From Vagococcus intermedius (lineage in GTDB: Bacteria > Bacillota > Bacilli > Lactobacillales > Vagococcaceae): a DNA stretch of 64,000 nucleotides. Location of the stretch: the NCBI RefSeq assembly GCF_029144185.1, contig NZ_CP110232.1, forward strand, positions 744,001 through 808,000. Direction: 5' to 3'. The notes under the pieces are model-generated. The model ran no database searches and was not told the DNA's origin. It saw only the letters and a program-made list of their open reading frames with translations. A program made the position numbers and the translations under genes. Shown piece after piece: positions 36,205 through 43,979 of this stretch; the stretch's first letter is position 1; every line of letters starts with the position of its first letter.

Positions 36205-36303
36205 TTGACTAAAGAAGTTGTATATGTTGTATCAAACAAAAGTGATATGACAGAAAAGTCTTCAACATCCATGCTCCGTTTCGATGAAGGGAATCACTGC
36301 TAA
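36205..36303 (+). CDS. possible 32-residue peptide
   Basis: TTG 36205 is preceded by an excellent AAGGAGGGG site at 36191-36199. The frame runs 32 codons to TAA 36301 and encodes a polar peptide beginning MTKEVVYVVSNKSDM. It lies about 140 nt before the GlsB-like gene on the same strand. It could be a micro-protein, or the start of a gene truncated by decay. No family recognised. Confidence 0.4.
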   Translation: MTKEVVYVVSNKSDMTEKSSTSMLRFDEGNHC

Positions 36304-36440
36304 TTAACTTGATGATTTAGTAAGGTATCGGAAATGAGTCTTGGTTTGAGGGATATTTTTCATAAAAACAGGAAATGAAAGGTATCTTCTTACAAAAAAA
36401 AGAGTCAAAAAAATCATTATTAAAAGGGAGAGTGGCAAAG

Positions 36441-36698
36441 ATGGGTTTAATTTGGACATTATTAGTAGGCGCCTTAATTGGGGTTATTGCGGGATCACTA
36501 ACTAACAAAGGCGGCTCAATGGGCTGGATCGCGAATATTTTAGCAGGCTTGGTTGGTTCTTCAATTGGTCAGTCTTTATTGGGACATTGGGGACCGCAGT
36601 TAGCTGGGATGGCTTTAATTCCATCTATTGTAGGAGCTGTCATTTTGGTCGCAGTGGTGTCATTTTTCTTCAGTAAAGGTGAACAAGTCAACAAGTAA
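36441..36698 (+). CDS. GlsB/YeaQ/YmgE family stress membrane protein
   Basis: 85 residues, three hydrophobic segments, Gly-rich: WTLLVGALIGVIAGSLTNKG, MGWIANILAGLVGSSIGQSL, then a third helix and a short charged tail. This is the 'transglycosylase-associated' family, co-induced with Gls24 general stress proteins in enterococci; molecular function is unknown. ATG 36441 follows AAGGGAG. The longer in-frame extension to 36375 is less likely. Confidence 0.9.
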   Translation: MGLIWTLLVGALIGVIAGSLTNKGGSMGWIANILAGLVGSSIGQSLLGHWGPQLAGMALIPSIVGAVILVAVVSFFFSKGEQVNK

Positions 36699-36724
36699 GT
36701 TTCCTCAAATAGTATTCAGAATAG

Positions 36725-36770
36725 AAAAACTAGTGATAAAATTAATTTTTTATCACTAGTTTTTTTGTTC
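36725..36770 (+). terminator. terminator after the GlsB-like gene
   Basis: AAAAACTAGTGATAAAA and TTTTATCACTAGTTTTT with a short loop and T run. Confidence 0.9.
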
Positions 36771-37028
36771 CCCTTTACAAAGGGAACGTATGTTTGTATC
36801 ATAAGGTGAAGCGTTAGAAATCGTGAATAGATACTATAAAGCACTAATGTTCTAAGAGCTAGTGGCGTTTACTTTTATGAAAAGAAACTATCAGATTTAG
36901 ATAGGAGTAGCAACAAAAAATTTCTAGGGAGCTGTTTTGAGATGAGGACTTTTATGAGACAAGGAAAACTATTTTTTAAAACGAATGGTGTGATTCATTT
37001 TAATGCATGGTATGCTGATTTTGAGATC

Positions 37029-37042
37029 AGATTGGCCAATCT
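37029..37042. promoter_or_regulatory. perfect 14-bp palindrome before the GyrI-like gene
   Basis: AGATTGGCCAATCT lies about 25 nt before the preferred start of the GyrI-like gene. It might be an operator, or a hairpin in the mRNA close to the ribosome site. If the longer reading frame is used it is coding. Confidence 0.35.
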
Positions 37043-37067
37043 TCTCACTATTTTAAAGGAGAAGATT

Positions 37068-37523
37068 ATGATGAAAAAAAGAGTGATTACCTTAACTAAT
37101 GTTCCAGTTTATTATAAACGTCGAGTAGGAGAGTATGGGATTGGCAATTATCAAGTAATGGAAGAGATGAAGCAATGGGTAACTGATAATTTACCAAGTG
37201 AGACGGAAATTTGGGCAGTCGCCTTAGACAATCCTAATCAAGTTGCACCAAAGGAGTGTCGTTATGATGTCTGTGCAACTAAATTATTAGGAGGCATCCC
37301 TTTAACTCTTCCAAGAGATATTAAAAATCGGACGCTAATAGCAGGTGAGTATATGGTGATCACGATTCCTCATACAGTTGAAGGGACACAAGTTTTTTGG
37401 CAGACTTTTTTAGAGCAATTAGAAGAATATGACATAGACCGTAGCCGACCTATTATGGAACATTATTCCAAAGCTAAATTAGCTTTAGGTTATTGTGAGA
37501 TGTATGTCCCTATTAGAAGCTGA
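37068..37523 (+). CDS. GyrI-like/effector-binding domain protein
   Basis: 151 residues of the SHS2-type GyrI-like small-molecule-binding domain: VPVYYKRRVGEYGIGNYQVMEE at the N-terminus, CRYDVCATKLLGG in the centre, GEYMVITIPHTVEG, and RPIMEHYSKA near the end. Stand-alone members bind drugs or modulate gyrase. ATG 37068 follows AAAGGAG 7 nt upstream; an in-frame ATG at 36942 with AGGGAG would add 42 residues that do not look like the family. Confidence 0.8.
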   Translation: MMKKRVITLTNVPVYYKRRVGEYGIGNYQVMEEMKQWVTDNLPSETEIWAVALDNPNQVAPKECRYDVCATKLLGGIPLTLPRDIKNRTLIAGEYMVITIPHTVEGTQVFWQTFLEQLEEYDIDRSRPIMEHYSKAKLALGYCEMYVPIRS

Positions 37524-37565
37524 TTTGATTGACGCTACTTCTACTAAAAGGCATGTCATACAAGT

Positions 37566-37601
37566 AAAAAACGTCAGCTGTTTTGGTTGGCGTTTTTTTT
37601 T
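37566..37601 (+). terminator. terminator after the GyrI-like gene
   Basis: AACGTCA pairs with TGGCGTT (one G-T) and is followed by nine T. Confidence 0.75.
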
Positions 37602-37664
37602 GTTAACATTTTGTTCATAAAGCTGTGTTAAAGTTAATTTATTGATAAAAAAAAGGAGACAGAT

Positions 37665-39380
37665 ATGAGTAAAATAAAACAAAAAAATAAGTTATTCGAA
37701 ATGGCACAACCTAACAAGAAATTAATGGCAGTTGCTATTTTTTTAAGTGCAACAAGTGCTATCTTCGGGTTAATCATTCCTTTGATTATTCAAAAAGTGA
37801 TTGATGGGTCAGGTAGCACCCCAAGTATTGGGATGGGGCTTATTGCTCTGGGAGTATTTTTATTAGAAATAGCGATTAGTGCTCTTTCTTATTATTTGCT
37901 AACATGGATCGGTTTGAAAATGGTAAAAGGGTTACGTGAACGAATGGTAAAAAAAACCACAGCCTTTGAATTATCTTATTTTCAAATAGAAAAACCTGGT
38001 GAATTAGTGAGTCGAACAATTAACGACACTAATTTGATAAAAGAGTTTGTGGGAGAAAAAATACCACAATTAATTTCAGGAATTGTTACCCTCGTTTTTA
38101 CAGTGATTATCTTATTTTATATGGATTGGCAGATGAGTATTTTAATCGTTATTTCAATGCCCTTATGCACCTTGTTTATGCTACCCTTGGGTAAAAAATT
38201 ATTTAATATCTCAAAAAAAACGCAAGATAAAATCGCAGGTTTTACTGCTGATTTTACCCAAGTACTATCCTCAGCTGAGTTAGTAAAAGCCTCTAATGGC
38301 GAGGCTGAGATGGTCAGGCAGATGGAAGATGAAATTGAGTCTCTATTTACCTATGGTAAAGAGGAAGGAAAGGTTAATTCTATTTTACAACCTTTAATGA
38401 TGTTTGTCGTAATGGGCTTAATTATGTTTATTGTGGCTTATGGTGGGTATCGTGTGTCCCAGGGTACCCTACTACCTGGGAAATTTATTGCTTTCATGAT
38501 TTATATTTTTCAGATTATTGGTCCGGTTGTTTCTTTTAGCACAATTTTTTCTGGGTATCAAAAAGTAAAAGGGGCAACAGAACGTATTCAAGAATTAGAT
38601 AAGGTTGTGACAGAAGATTTAACTAAAGGGCGTCAAGTGGTGATTGATGGTCAAGACATTCAGTTTGTTGATGTCACATTTGCCTATTCACAAGAAAAAA
38701 CAATTTTAAAAAATGTATCATTTATAGCCAAACAAAATCAAACAGTGGCTTTTGTTGGACCTAGTGGTAGTGGTAAAAGTACAACTTTTAATTTAATTGA
38801 GCGCTTTTATCGGCCTAGTTCTGGGCAGATTTTAGTTGGCGGGGAAGATTTAGAAGAATTTTCTTTACAATCATGGCGTGAACAAATTGGTTATGTTCCC
38901 CAAGCTAGTACCCTATTATCTGGGACAATCCGCGATAATCTTACCTTTGGCTTAGTACGAGAAGTAACAGATGAGGAACTGGACGTTGTGATGTCTCAAG
39001 CGTGTGGTTCTGAAATTATTAAACGTCTACCAAAAGGGTATGATAGTGAGGTAGGTGAAAGGGGGAGCCTTTTATCAGGTGGAGAACGTCAACGACTGGC
39101 TATTGCCAGAGCTTTTTTACGTCAACCCAAGTTATTATTGTTAGATGAAGCAACGGCTAGTCTCGACAGTCGTTCTGAAAAAGTTGTCCAACAAGCCTTG
39201 GAAAATCTAATGGAAAATCGGACAACCTTTGTGATTGCACACCGTTTGTCTACGGTCGTTAATGCAGATAAAATATTATTTATTGAACAAGGTGAGGTAA
39301 CAGGTGAGGGGACTCACCACGAATTATTAGCTAGCCACGATTTATATAAAGAATTTTGTAATCAACAATTAGCAGAATAG
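37665..39380 (+). CDS. ABC exporter, membrane domain fused to ATPase
   Basis: 571 residues: six transmembrane helices (to about 310) then an ATPase with Walker A GPSGSGKST (about 365), Q-loop YVPQAS, signature LSGGERQR, Walker B LLLLDEATASLD and H-loop IAHRLST. This is a half-transporter of the LmrA/BmrA/MsbA type that works as a homodimer and exports drugs, lipids or peptides. AAAGGAG precedes the ATG. A response regulator starts 12 nt after its stop, so a two-component system probably senses the exported compound. Confidence 0.93.
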   Translation: MSKIKQKNKLFEMAQPNKKLMAVAIFLSATSAIFGLIIPLIIQKVIDGSGSTPSIGMGLIALGVFLLEIAISALSYYLLTWIGLKMVKGLRERMVKKTTAFELSYFQIEKPGELVSRTINDTNLIKEFVGEKIPQLISGIVTLVFTVIILFYMDWQMSILIVISMPLCTLFMLPLGKKLFNISKKTQDKIAGFTADFTQVLSSAELVKASNGEAEMVRQMEDEIESLFTYGKEEGKVNSILQPLMMFVVMGLIMFIVAYGGYRVSQGTLLPGKFIAFMIYIFQIIGPVVSFSTIFSGYQKVKGATERIQELDKVVTEDLTKGRQVVIDGQDIQFVDVTFAYSQEKTILKNVSFIAKQNQTVAFVGPSGSGKSTTFNLIERFYRPSSGQILVGGEDLEEFSLQSWREQIGYVPQASTLLSGTIRDNLTFGLVREVTDEELDVVMSQACGSEIIKRLPKGYDSEVGERGSLLSGGERQRLAIARAFLRQPKLLLLDEATASLDSRSEKVVQQALENLMENRTTFVIAHRLSTVVNADKILFIEQGEVTGEGTHHELLASHDLYKEFCNQQLAE

Positions 39381-39391
39381 AGGTGTCACTT

Positions 39392-40075
39392 ATGCTAAAT
39401 ATTTTAGTAATGGATGATGATCGAAAAATTAATGAATTTCTGACAATTGCTCTCGAACAAGCTGGTTTCCATGTCTTATCAGCTTTAGATGGAGAAGAGG
39501 GCTTGTCGCTCCTTGAACAAGAGACTATTGATTTGATAGTACTTGATATTATGATGCCTAAGATAGATGGGTGGGAAGTCGCCAGTTATGTTCAAGATCT
39601 AAATTTAGAAGTGCCTATCTTAATGTTAAGCGCGAAAGGACAATTAGTTGATAAATTAAAAGGGTTTGAATTAGGTATTGCTGATTATCTCCAGAAGCCT
39701 TTTTTGATTGAAGAATTGGTAGCTAGGATTCGCGCTATCTTGACTCGTTATCGAAAAATGACTCAAACTAATAGTGTTGTTGTAGGCAAGACAGTGATAG
39801 ATTTTCAAGCAGGCAGTCTATCTATAAATGGTGGACAAGGAGTTAATTTACCTAAAAAAGAATTAGACCTATTGCATTATTTATATTTAAATAAAGGGCA
39901 TTTAGTTAGTCGAGATAGCATTTTTAATCAGGTTTGGGGCTTGGCTTTTGTAGGGGATAGTCGAACAATTGATGTCCATATTAAAAGGTTACGTGACAAA
40001 TTATTAGCTAGTGAGCTTAAGATTGTCTCGGTTCGTGGCTTAGGTTATAAATTAGAGGTGCCGTTACATGTCTAA
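39392..40075 (+). CDS. OmpR/PhoB family response regulator
   Basis: 227 residues: receiver domain with the acidic pair at residues 8-10, phospho-acceptor Asp52 in VLDIMMPKIDG, Lys in LQKPF, and a C-terminal winged helix with VSRDSIFNQVWG and RTIDVHIKRLRDKL. ATG 39392 after GAGGTG is preferred to GTG 39383. It overlaps the kinase gene by 8 nt. Likely controls the ABC exporter upstream. Confidence 0.94.
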   Translation: MLNILVMDDDRKINEFLTIALEQAGFHVLSALDGEEGLSLLEQETIDLIVLDIMMPKIDGWEVASYVQDLNLEVPILMLSAKGQLVDKLKGFELGIADYLQKPFLIEELVARIRAILTRYRKMTQTNSVVVGKTVIDFQAGSLSINGGQGVNLPKKELDLLHYLYLNKGHLVSRDSIFNQVWGLAFVGDSRTIDVHIKRLRDKLLASELKIVSVRGLGYKLEVPLHV

Positions 40076-41081
40076 GTCAAAAAAAATCAGTCAATTTAGT
40101 CTAACGCTAATTGGCATTGTTTTATTATTTGTTGGCGTTACCTTTCTGATTGACCATCTGCCTCTTACCTTATCTTGGTGGCTCAAATCAGGACTATCAG
40201 GTTTGTTATGGTTAGGAATAATTACGCTGATAGGTTACTTTTTGGGAGGAAGCGAGAGACAGTTTTACAAAGTAGTGACACATACGTTATTTGAAATGGG
40301 TCGAGGTAATTTTGCGATTGACTTATCGTCAGAAAAGAAAAAAATGGCACGTTTTGATGAGTGGGTAACATTTTTAAATCAAATAGAAAAAACGAGTGAT
40401 AACTTAGCTAAGATGGAGGCATTGAAACAGTCTTTTATTTCAAATGTTTCACATGAGATACGTAGTCCTTTAACGTCAATTTCAGGTTTTTCTCAATTAG
40501 CTTTAAATGAAAAAGATGAGAGAAAGCGTGCTTATTATTTAGAAAATATTCAAGGTGAGTGTATGCGTTTATCTCATTTAAGTGAAAGTTTATTAAAATT
40601 AACAGAACTTGAAGAGACAAATGTGCTTCAAAAAAGTCAGATTGATTTGTCAGAGCTACTAAAACAAGTCGTAAATGGCTTTCAAATTCAGTTGATAGAG
40701 AAAAAAATCGAAATCAATTTAAAGTTAGCACCGATTAGTTATCAAGGTGAGCCAGTGCTATTTTACCAAATATGGCAAAATTTATTAGGGAACGCGATTA
40801 AATTTTCCACCTCTGGTTCTATCGTTAAGTTGGAAGTAAGTGGAACAGATGAGGCATGGGCTATCACGTTAATAGATCAGGGAATAGGTATGTCAAAAGA
40901 AAACGTAACACATATTTTTAATCGCTTCTATAAAGTTGACAAGGCGCGTAATTCGGATATAGAAGGCAATGGGTTAGGTTTAGCAATTGTCAAAGAGATA
41001 GTCACCCTTCATGAGGATTTAACGCTTGAGGTATGTAGTGATTTATCTGTTGGGACAACCTTTACATTAAATAAGCATTAA
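40068..41081 (+). CDS. sensor histidine kinase
   Basis: 337 residues. Two N-terminal membrane helices with only a short outside loop, then the dimerisation domain with His129 in SNVSHEIRSPLTSISGF, and the ATPase domain with N-box NLLGNAIKFS, G1 DQGIGM, F-box IFNRFYKVDKAR and G2 GNGLGLAIVKEI. The lack of an external sensor domain resembles intramembrane-sensing kinases that monitor cell-envelope stress or a partner transporter. Partner of the response regulator just upstream. Confidence 0.94.
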   Translation: MSKSKKISQFSLTLIGIVLLFVGVTFLIDHLPLTLSWWLKSGLSGLLWLGIITLIGYFLGGSERQFYKVVTHTLFEMGRGNFAIDLSSEKKKMARFDEWVTFLNQIEKTSDNLAKMEALKQSFISNVSHEIRSPLTSISGFSQLALNEKDERKRAYYLENIQGECMRLSHLSESLLKLTELEETNVLQKSQIDLSELLKQVVNGFQIQLIEKKIEINLKLAPISYQGEPVLFYQIWQNLLGNAIKFSTSGSIVKLEVSGTDEAWAITLIDQGIGMSKENVTHIFNRFYKVDKARNSDIEGNGLGLAIVKEIVTLHEDLTLEVCSDLSVGTTFTLNKH

Positions 41082-41088
41082 GATTGGT

Positions 41089-41126
41089 AAAAAACATGCT
41101 ATCATTTTACGAGGTAGCGTGTTTTT
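41089..41126 (+). terminator. terminator of the ABC-two-component operon
   Basis: AAAACATGCTATC and GGTAGCGTGTTTT with a T run. Confidence 0.8.
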
Positions 41127-41239
41127 AGCCTGATATAATAAGGATGCTAGTCATACTAGTAGGCTAAAAAATAATAGCTAGAATAACTAGCTTGTTTTAT
41201 TATTAGCAATTAGTTATAACAGATAGGGGAGGGGACTAA

Positions 41240-41689
41240 ATGGAATTTGCTAAACAAATTAAACAGCTACGAGCCGCTAATCAGTTAACACAAGAGCAAC
41301 TTGCTCAACAATTAAATGTTTCTCGTCAAACAATTTCAAGTTGGGAAACAGGACGTAATTTACCAGATTTAGAGATGGTCGTAGTGTTGGCTAAACTATT
41401 TGACATTTCGCTCGACACTTTAATTTTAGGAGATGATAAGATGGAAAATAAATTAATTGACGATGGTAATTTAGTAAATAAATCAAGAAATAATCGAGTG
41501 AGTCTTAGCTTGATAGTCATTGGTGTAATCTGCTTTTTAATAAAGGCATTAATCAAAACAAAAGTTTTAGCAGATGGAACATTGAGTGAACCTTTTTTCT
41601 TTTTACTCCCAATTGGTTATCTTTTTATTTTTTTAGGCTTACTAATTGGGATTATTAGCTTAATTAAGGTGGTAATAAAAAAACTTTAG
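41240..41689 (+). CDS. XRE-type regulator with two-helix membrane tail
   Basis: 149 residues: an N-terminal helix-turn-helix (IKQLRAANQLTQEQLAQQLN, SRQTISSWETGRNLPDLE) and a C-terminal pair of membrane helices (about 92-110 and 115-145). Membrane-tethered XRE proteins are common in enterococci, often near envelope-stress genes. A GGGGAGGGG site precedes the ATG. Target genes unknown; the neighbouring ABC-kinase operon or the CatB-like gene are candidates. Confidence 0.88.
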   Translation: MEFAKQIKQLRAANQLTQEQLAQQLNVSRQTISSWETGRNLPDLEMVVVLAKLFDISLDTLILGDDKMENKLIDDGNLVNKSRNNRVSLSLIVIGVICFLIKALIKTKVLADGTLSEPFFFLLPIGYLFIFLGLLIGIISLIKVVIKKL

Positions 41690-41880
41690 AAAAGCTAGGA
41701 AATATTTAGTGAGCGGTGTTAACAAAGTATTTGGAGATTACTATTTGATTCGTTAGAGAAATACTAAATGCCCCATATGCTCGCTAGGACTCCCAGATTA
41801 TATGATTTAGATTTTTAAGTTGTTTGTTATTTAATTATCTGGTAAAAAAACAAAAAATATTTTTTTATACTCGTTTTTTA

Positions 41881-41909
41881 TTGACCTATTACTAATAAAA
41901 GTCTACACT
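41881..41909 (+). promoter_or_regulatory. promoter of the leader peptide and acetyltransferase
   Basis: -35 TTGACC (41881-41886), 17-nt spacer, -10 TACACT (41904-41909); start near 41916. Confidence 0.75.
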
Positions 41910-41940
41910 GAAGTCATCATTAATTGAGGGGATTGTTGAA

Positions 41941-41994
41941 ATGATTCGTTATTTATTAACATTTAAAAATGTTGCAACCAGGCCGTGCTTCTAG
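41941..41994 (+). CDS. 17-residue leader peptide with attenuator hairpins
   Basis: ATG 41941 follows GAGGGG and encodes MIRYLLTFKNVATRPCF. Within it AACATTT/AAATGTT (41959-41974) can form a 7-bp hairpin. At its end GCTTCTA (41987-41993) can pair with TAGAAGT (42015-42021), the bases that run into the GTGAGG ribosome site of the acetyltransferase. A ribosome stalled on the leader would open that stem. This is the classic architecture of cat and erm translational attenuation. Confidence 0.65.
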   Translation: MIRYLLTFKNVATRPCF

Positions 41995-42033
41995 AACTAA
42001 CAATTAATTAAAAATAGAAGTGAGGAATTTACA

Positions 42034-42690
42034 ATGACAAAATGTAACCATTGGTCTGAAACAAAATATATTAAAGATATTATTACTAACCCATTAATTG
42101 AGGCAGGAGATTATTCTTACTATTCGGGGTATTATTCATCAGGTAGTTTTGAAGATGGATGTGTTCGGTATTTATGGGGAGATGAGGTCTCTCGTCAGTT
42201 ATTTAATCCCATTGAACAAATGGGTTGGCACCTTGATAAGCTACTTATTGGCAATTACGTGTGTATTGCCAGTGGCGTCACGATTTTAATGGGTGGCAAC
42301 CATAATCATCAGATGGATAGTATCAGTGTTTACCCTTTTTTAGAGACCATTGCAGACACGTATGAACCACGAGGTGACACCATTATTAAGAGTGATGCTT
42401 GGTTAGGCATGAATGCGATGATTATGCCAGGAATCACAATAGGTGAGGGTGCAATTGTAGCGGCAGGTTCAGTTGTGACTAGAGATGTTGAACCTTATAC
42501 TGTGGTAGGTGGCAATCCAGCGAAACCAATCAAAAAACGGTTTAACGAAAAAGAGATCGAACAACTCTTATCGATGCGTTGGTATGATTGGGAGCGACCT
42601 TTAATTGAACGTGCCCTACCCATTATTACGCAAGGCTCCGTATCAGATTTATATGACTTTTATCAACAAGAGGTATTAGCAACTAAATGA
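42034..42690 (+). CDS. xenobiotic O-acetyltransferase, CatB/Vat family
   Basis: 218 residues, left-handed beta-helix: IGNYVCIASGVTILMGGNHNHQMDS contains the catalytic histidine region, followed by AWLGMNAMIMPGITIGEGAIVAAGSVVTRDVEPYTVVGG and the tail RWYDWE. This is the type-B chloramphenicol / streptogramin A acetyltransferase family, which transfers acetyl from acetyl-CoA to a drug hydroxyl. Which drug cannot be told from the sequence. A leader peptide with RBS-masking hairpin sits upstream, suggesting induction by a ribosome-stalling antibiotic. Confidence 0.88.
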   Translation: MTKCNHWSETKYIKDIITNPLIEAGDYSYYSGYYSSGSFEDGCVRYLWGDEVSRQLFNPIEQMGWHLDKLLIGNYVCIASGVTILMGGNHNHQMDSISVYPFLETIADTYEPRGDTIIKSDAWLGMNAMIMPGITIGEGAIVAAGSVVTRDVEPYTVVGGNPAKPIKKRFNEKEIEQLLSMRWYDWERPLIERALPIITQGSVSDLYDFYQQEVLATK

Positions 42691-42702
42691 TGAGTACGTA
42701 AG

Positions 42703-42734
42703 GCTACCTAATATTATTAGGTAGCTTTTTTTAC
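42703..42734 (+). terminator. terminator after the acetyltransferase
   Basis: GCTACCTAAT and ATTAGGTAGC around TATT, then seven T. Confidence 0.85.
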
Positions 42735-42844
42735 TAATACGAAACAAGTGTTTTAGTGATTTTTATAACAAGCTTTTTACTTTATTAATTATGTTAACGC
42801 TGTCATAATAAAAGGGTGATAAACGAACAGAAGGAGTGAAGAAA

Positions 42845-43594
42845 ATGAAAAGGTTTAAAGATAAAGTAGCGATTGTAACAGGGGGAGCCAGTGGGATTGG
42901 ACTTGCAACTATTCGAGAGTTTTTTGCTGAAGGAGCTAAGGTTGTTATTGCTGATTTTTCAGATAAAGGGGCAGACATTGCAGCAGAGTTTAACCAAGAA
43001 CGCAGTGAATCAGCGTTATTTATTAAAGTTGATGTTTCTCAAGAAGAGCAAGTAAAAAATTTATTCGTTGAAACGGTTAAATTTTTTGGTAAAGTTGATA
43101 TTGTTTTTGCTAATGCGGGCATCGCTGATCAAGGACGTATCACTGATATTAGTTTGGCAGATTGGGATCGGATTATGGGGGTAAATTTAACTGGTGTCTT
43201 TTTGACTGATAAGTTTGCTGTCGAACAATTTTTAGCTCAAGGCTCACCGGGGGTGATTATTAATTGTGGATCCGCTCATAGTTTAGTAGCGAAAACAGGT
43301 ATTACAGCTTATCCGGCAGCTAAAGGAGGGGTGAAGATGTTGACTCAGACTTTAGCTAATGACTACGCTAAAGATGGGATTCGGGTCAATACAGTGGCAC
43401 CAGGCTATATTGAAACACCAATCATTGCTAGGGCTAATAGTGAGGCTAAAGAACGTTTAGTTAGTTTACACCCGATGGGACGTTTAGGTGAACCCAGAGA
43501 GATTGCTCGTGGCGTACTATTCTTAGCAAGTGAGGATGCTTCATTTATTACTGGTACAATCTTACCGATAGATGGTGGCTATACATCAGTTTAA
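42845..43594 (+). CDS. short-chain dehydrogenase/reductase (SDR)
   Basis: 249 residues of the FabG-like classical SDR group: VAIVTGGASGIGLATI, FANAGIAD, INCGSA...YPAAKGG catalytic triad region, APGYIETP and ITGTILPIDGGYTS. ATG 42845 lies 9 nt after AAGGAG; GTG 42836 is within the site. Likely a sugar-alcohol or hydroxy-acid dehydrogenase; the substrate is not predictable. Stand-alone unit. Confidence 0.92.
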   Translation: MKRFKDKVAIVTGGASGIGLATIREFFAEGAKVVIADFSDKGADIAAEFNQERSESALFIKVDVSQEEQVKNLFVETVKFFGKVDIVFANAGIADQGRITDISLADWDRIMGVNLTGVFLTDKFAVEQFLAQGSPGVIINCGSAHSLVAKTGITAYPAAKGGVKMLTQTLANDYAKDGIRVNTVAPGYIETPIIARANSEAKERLVSLHPMGRLGEPREIARGVLFLASEDASFITGTILPIDGGYTSV

Positions 43595-43652
43595 AATAAA
43601 AAAAGTGTGTTTGTGTGACGTTTACTCACATAAACACACTTTTTTTTATTTA
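43595..43652 (+). terminator. terminator after the SDR
   Basis: AAAGTGTGTTTGTGTGA and TCACATAAACACACTTT with A and T runs. Confidence 0.9.
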
Positions 43653-43743
43653 GAATAAAACTGTTCACTAATCGGTGTTAAAAGGCTTTTTTTAAATGGA
43701 AAATCACTTGGAATAAAAAAAGTTCAAAACTGAGCACATAAAT

Positions 43744-43785
43744 ATTATACATTTTAAATAATTCATGTTATTTTAAATGTATAAT
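43744..43785. promoter_or_regulatory. 18-bp inverted repeat upstream of the surface protein gene
   Basis: Arms at 43744-43761 and 43768-43785 match at 17 of 18 positions around a 6-bp centre. Each arm ends outwards in TATAAT-like sequence, so both strands carry a -10-like box. No good -35 is seen. It may be an operator, a pair of divergent promoters, or a cruciform. It lies about 195 nt before the giant gene. Confidence 0.45.
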
Positions 43786-43979
43786 AAAAAAACAAATAGT
43801 AAAGTTCGATAGGACGTTGTATTTAGACGGTAAATTTCTTTGTGTCTATTTATGGTTTCTTTAGTAAGCGTGATCATTAGTGAATAGTTTAGCTAGCAAG
43901 GATGATTATACAGGCCCCCTTTAGAAATTAACAACATCTTCACCTTACTTACAATTAGTTCGAGAAAGGTTGGTTTAAT

